Assembly: GCF_002879855.1 (NCBI RefSeq)
Contig: NZ_PNYB01000025.1
Span: forward strand, 1-64,000
Source of the DNA: Trinickia soli
GTDB lineage: Bacteria > Pseudomonadota > Gammaproteobacteria > Burkholderiales > Burkholderiaceae
Reading direction: 5' to 3'
Length of the DNA: 64,000 bases
The notes below the pieces were generated by a model, which saw only the letters and a program-made list of their open reading frames with translations, did not search any database and had not been told where the DNA came from. Shown here piece by piece: positions 61,945 to 64,000 of this stretch; position 1 is the first letter of the stretch, and each line of letters opens with the position of its first letter. The position numbers and the translations under genes were made by a program.

Positions 61945-64000
61945 ATGACTAGCAAACGCTCTTCGACCAAGTCACATCGATCCCCGAAGCTTTCCCGCAT
62001 CCACGCCCCCGAACACATGTCGCCTACCGACTGGCAGCGCGCCTTGCGCCGGCAATTCGGGCAAGAGCAGGCGTTCTCGCTGGAGAACCTCGGGACGGAG
62101 ACGTATTTCTCCGAATTCCGCGTCGGCAATCCGGAGTCGAAGTCCAGCTATCGCGTGTCGATTCGTGGAGCCCGCCCCGGCGACAACTTCTGTGCCTGCC
62201 CGGATTACGCCACCAACGAGCTCGGCACCTGTAAGCACATTGAATTCACCTTGTCGCGACTGCTGCGCAAGCGCGGCGCAAAGGCTGCCTTCTCTCGCGG
62301 TTATCAGCCCGCATTCTCGGAGCTGTATTTGCGCAACGAGGGAGGGCGAGCGGTCCATTTTCGCGCCGGCATGGATTGTCCCGCAAGGGTGGCCAAAGCG
62401 GCCGCCGCTTTGTTCGACGAGTCTCGGCGCTGGCATCTGTCGGAGGACCGTTTCGAAGATCTCGGGCGCTTTCTCGCCAGGGTGGCGAAGGCCGGGCACG
62501 AATTGCACGCCCATGACGACGCGCTCGATTTCATCGCCGGCCGTAGCGATGCGACGCGCCGTGCCAGGATGCTCGACGGGCAGTTTCCGCAGGGGGCAGC
62601 GACGCCCTCGCTGAAGAAGCTGCTCAAGGTGCCGCTCTATCCTTACCAAGCCGAAGGCGCATTGTTCGCCGTGCGTGCCGGGCGTGCCCTGATCGGCGAC
62701 GAAATGGGCCTCGGCAAGACGGTGCAGGCGGTCGCGGCGGCGGAAATCTTGATCCGGCATTTTGGCGTGTCGAAAGTGCTGGTGATTTGTCCGACTTCGC
62801 TCAAGTATCAGTGGCAGAGCGAGATCATGCGGTTCTCCGGCCACGCCTCGAGGGTGGTCGCGGGTGGCCTTGCCCAGAGGCAGGGCGAATATGCGGCCCA
62901 GGATCTCTACAAGATCACCAACTATGAGAAGCTGAAATCGGACCTTGACATGATTTCGGCATGGGCGCCGGAGCTCGTCATCGTCGACGAGGCGCAGCGC
63001 ATCAAGAACTGGAACACCATTGCGGCGAAGGCTCTCAAGCGAATCGACAGCCCCTATGCCGTTGTGCTGACGGGAACGCCTATCGAGAACAAGCTGGAGG
63101 AGCTCGTTTCCATCGTTCAATTCGTCGACCAGCACCGTCTCGGGCCCACGTGGAAGCTGCTGCACGAACATCAGGTCAAGGACGAGGCGGGACGCGTGAC
63201 GGGATACACGGGCCTCGAGAAGATCAGCCAGACCTTGGCGCCGATCATGATACGGCGCCGCAAGTCCGAGGTGCTGCTGCAGTTGCCCGGGCGCACTGAC
63301 CAGAATCTGCTGGTGCCGATGACCGAGACGCAGATGGCGTATCACACGGAAAACGCGGACGTCGTGGCTAATATCGTCCGGCGCTGGCGTAATACGAGGT
63401 TTCTGTCGGATCAGGACCAGCGGCGCCTCACCTGTGCTTTGCAGAACATGCGCATGTCGTGCAACAGCACCTATCTGCTGGACCAGGAAACCGATCATGG
63501 AGTGAAGGCCGACGAACTGGCGACGCTGTTCGAGTCGCTATTCACGCAGCCGGACGAGAAAGTCGTGGTGTTCAGTCAATGGACTCGCACGCATGAGATC
63601 GTCATTCGTCGGCTCAAGAAGCTCCGCATCGGCTATGTCAGCTTCCACGGTGGCGTGCCGTCGGAAAATCGGCCCGCGCTGGTGCAGCGCTTTAGGGATG
63701 ATCCGGACTGTCGGGTGTTTCTGTCGACGGACGCAGGCAGCACGGGGCTCAACCTCCAGCACGCATCGACGCTTGTGAACATGGATCTGCCGTGGAATCC
63801 GGCGGTGCTGGAACAGCGCATCGCGCGCATCTATCGGCTGGGCCAGAAAAAGCGGGTACAAGTCATCAATTACGTCGCGAAGGGAACGATCGAGGAGGGC
63901 ATGCTGTCGGTGCTGGCTTTCAAGCGCTCACTGGCGGAGGGCATCCTCGATGGCGGCGCTGGCGAAATTCTGCTCGGCGGCTCGCGCCTGACCCGCTTCA
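61945..64000 (+). CDS. SNF2 family helicase with SWIM zinc finger (3' end outside window)
   Basis: At least 685 codons, open to the window end, so the C-terminus is missing. The N-terminal part has a SWIM zinc finger with the CxC-x10-CxH pattern: C83, C85, C96 and H98 in FCACPDYATNELGTCKHIEF. After a linker comes the SNF2 ATPase: Walker A GDEMGLGKTVQ (K258), Walker B as DEAQ (348-351), motif III LTGTPIEN, and in the second lobe FSQWTRTHE, STDAGSTGLNL and QRIARIYRLGQ. It should translocate on double-stranded DNA or remodel nucleoprotein. The start at 61945 has no clear ribosome site; MSPTDWQ at residue 24 is an alternative. It follows the guaA boundary region, and its partners lie outside. Confidence 0.88.
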   Translation, partial: MTSKRSSTKSHRSPKLSRIHAPEHMSPTDWQRALRRQFGQEQAFSLENLGTETYFSEFRVGNPESKSSYRVSIRGARPGDNFCACPDYATNELGTCKHIEFTLSRLLRKRGAKAAFSRGYQPAFSELYLRNEGGRAVHFRAGMDCPARVAKAAAALFDESRRWHLSEDRFEDLGRFLARVAKAGHELHAHDDALDFIAGRSDATRRARMLDGQFPQGAATPSLKKLLKVPLYPYQAEGALFAVRAGRALIGDEMGLGKTVQAVAAAEILIRHFGVSKVLVICPTSLKYQWQSEIMRFSGHASRVVAGGLAQRQGEYAAQDLYKITNYEKLKSDLDMISAWAPELVIVDEAQRIKNWNTIAAKALKRIDSPYAVVLTGTPIENKLEELVSIVQFVDQHRLGPTWKLLHEHQVKDEAGRVTGYTGLEKISQTLAPIMIRRRKSEVLLQLPGRTDQNLLVPMTETQMAYHTENADVVANIVRRWRNTRFLSDQDQRRLTCALQNMRMSCNSTYLLDQETDHGVKADELATLFESLFTQPDEKVVVFSQWTRTHEIVIRRLKKLRIGYVSFHGGVPSENRPALVQRFRDDPDCRVFLSTDAGSTGLNLQHASTLVNMDLPWNPAVLEQRIARIYRLGQKKRVQVINYVAKGTIEEGMLSVLAFKRSLAEGILDGGAGEILLGGSRLTRF

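Noticed and set aside
61972-63498. 508-codon minus-strand open frame at the right edge
   Set aside because: It is antisense to the helicase, whose sense frame carries the full SWIM and SNF2 motif set.

Overview
The window is a GC-rich stretch of bacterial chromosome. Its gene content and order fit a betaproteobacterium of the Burkholderiaceae (Burkholderia/Paraburkholderia/Trinickia type). The evidence is the dapC-dapD-arsC-dapE-prmB block, the smc-zipA-ligA-def block, the rpsB-to-rnhB cell-envelope cluster, the divergent ppsR/ppsA pair and guaB-guaA. This assignment rests on synteny and protein sequence read by eye, not on a database search. About 61 kb is core genome, densely coded on both strands with short intergenic gaps and many ATGA-type start/stop overlaps.

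Layout. 0-4 kb: an acyl-CoA-binding protein diverges from tsaB-rimI-UDG-DUF1853 (tRNA t6A synthesis, protein acetylation, uracil repair). 4-6 kb: thiD and lplT on the minus strand. 6-9 kb: alr and radA on plus. 9-12 kb: a CaiB/BaiF racemase-like enzyme and an ABC-F ATPase on minus. 12-16 kb: gpx, then cardiolipin synthase, a YhhN-family membrane protein and prmB. 16-20 kb: the lysine/diaminopimelate genes dapE, arsC-like, dapD and dapC on minus. 20-28 kb: smc, zipA, ligA and def. 28-33 kb: map-glnD-pseudouridine synthase on minus. 33-49.5 kb: a long plus-strand array that joins translation factors (rpsB, tsf, frr), UMP kinase, isoprenoid and phospholipid synthesis (uppS, cdsA, dxr), outer-membrane assembly (rseP, bamA, ompH) and lipid A synthesis (lpxD, fabZ, lpxA, lpxB), and ends with rnhB and a SpoU methyltransferase. 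49.5-53 kb: divergent ppsR and ppsA. 53-56 kb: nfeD-qmcA, then smpB diverging from ratA-ratB. 56-61.3 kb: an EamA exporter, guaB, a small membrane protein and guaA.

The only clearly accessory part is the right edge. Directly after the guaA stop the expected core synteny appears to end. About 670 bp of non-coding, repeat-bearing and probably degraded sequence follows, and then a large SNF2-type helicase with an N-terminal SWIM zinc finger runs off the window. The 3' end of guaA is a known integration site for genomic islands, so the window probably stops just inside one. No integrase, second att copy, CRISPR array, insertion sequence, tRNA or rRNA was found.

The most useful non-coding observations are: a pair of matching dyad sites about five helical turns apart between ppsR and ppsA; an intrinsic terminator only about 27 nt before dapE; a terminator inside the rpsB-tsf interval; two large perfect hairpins at convergent gene ends; and promoter candidates for rpsB and guaB. 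I did not find a convincing new multi-gene system inside the window. The best lead is the helicase at the right edge, whose partners lie outside.
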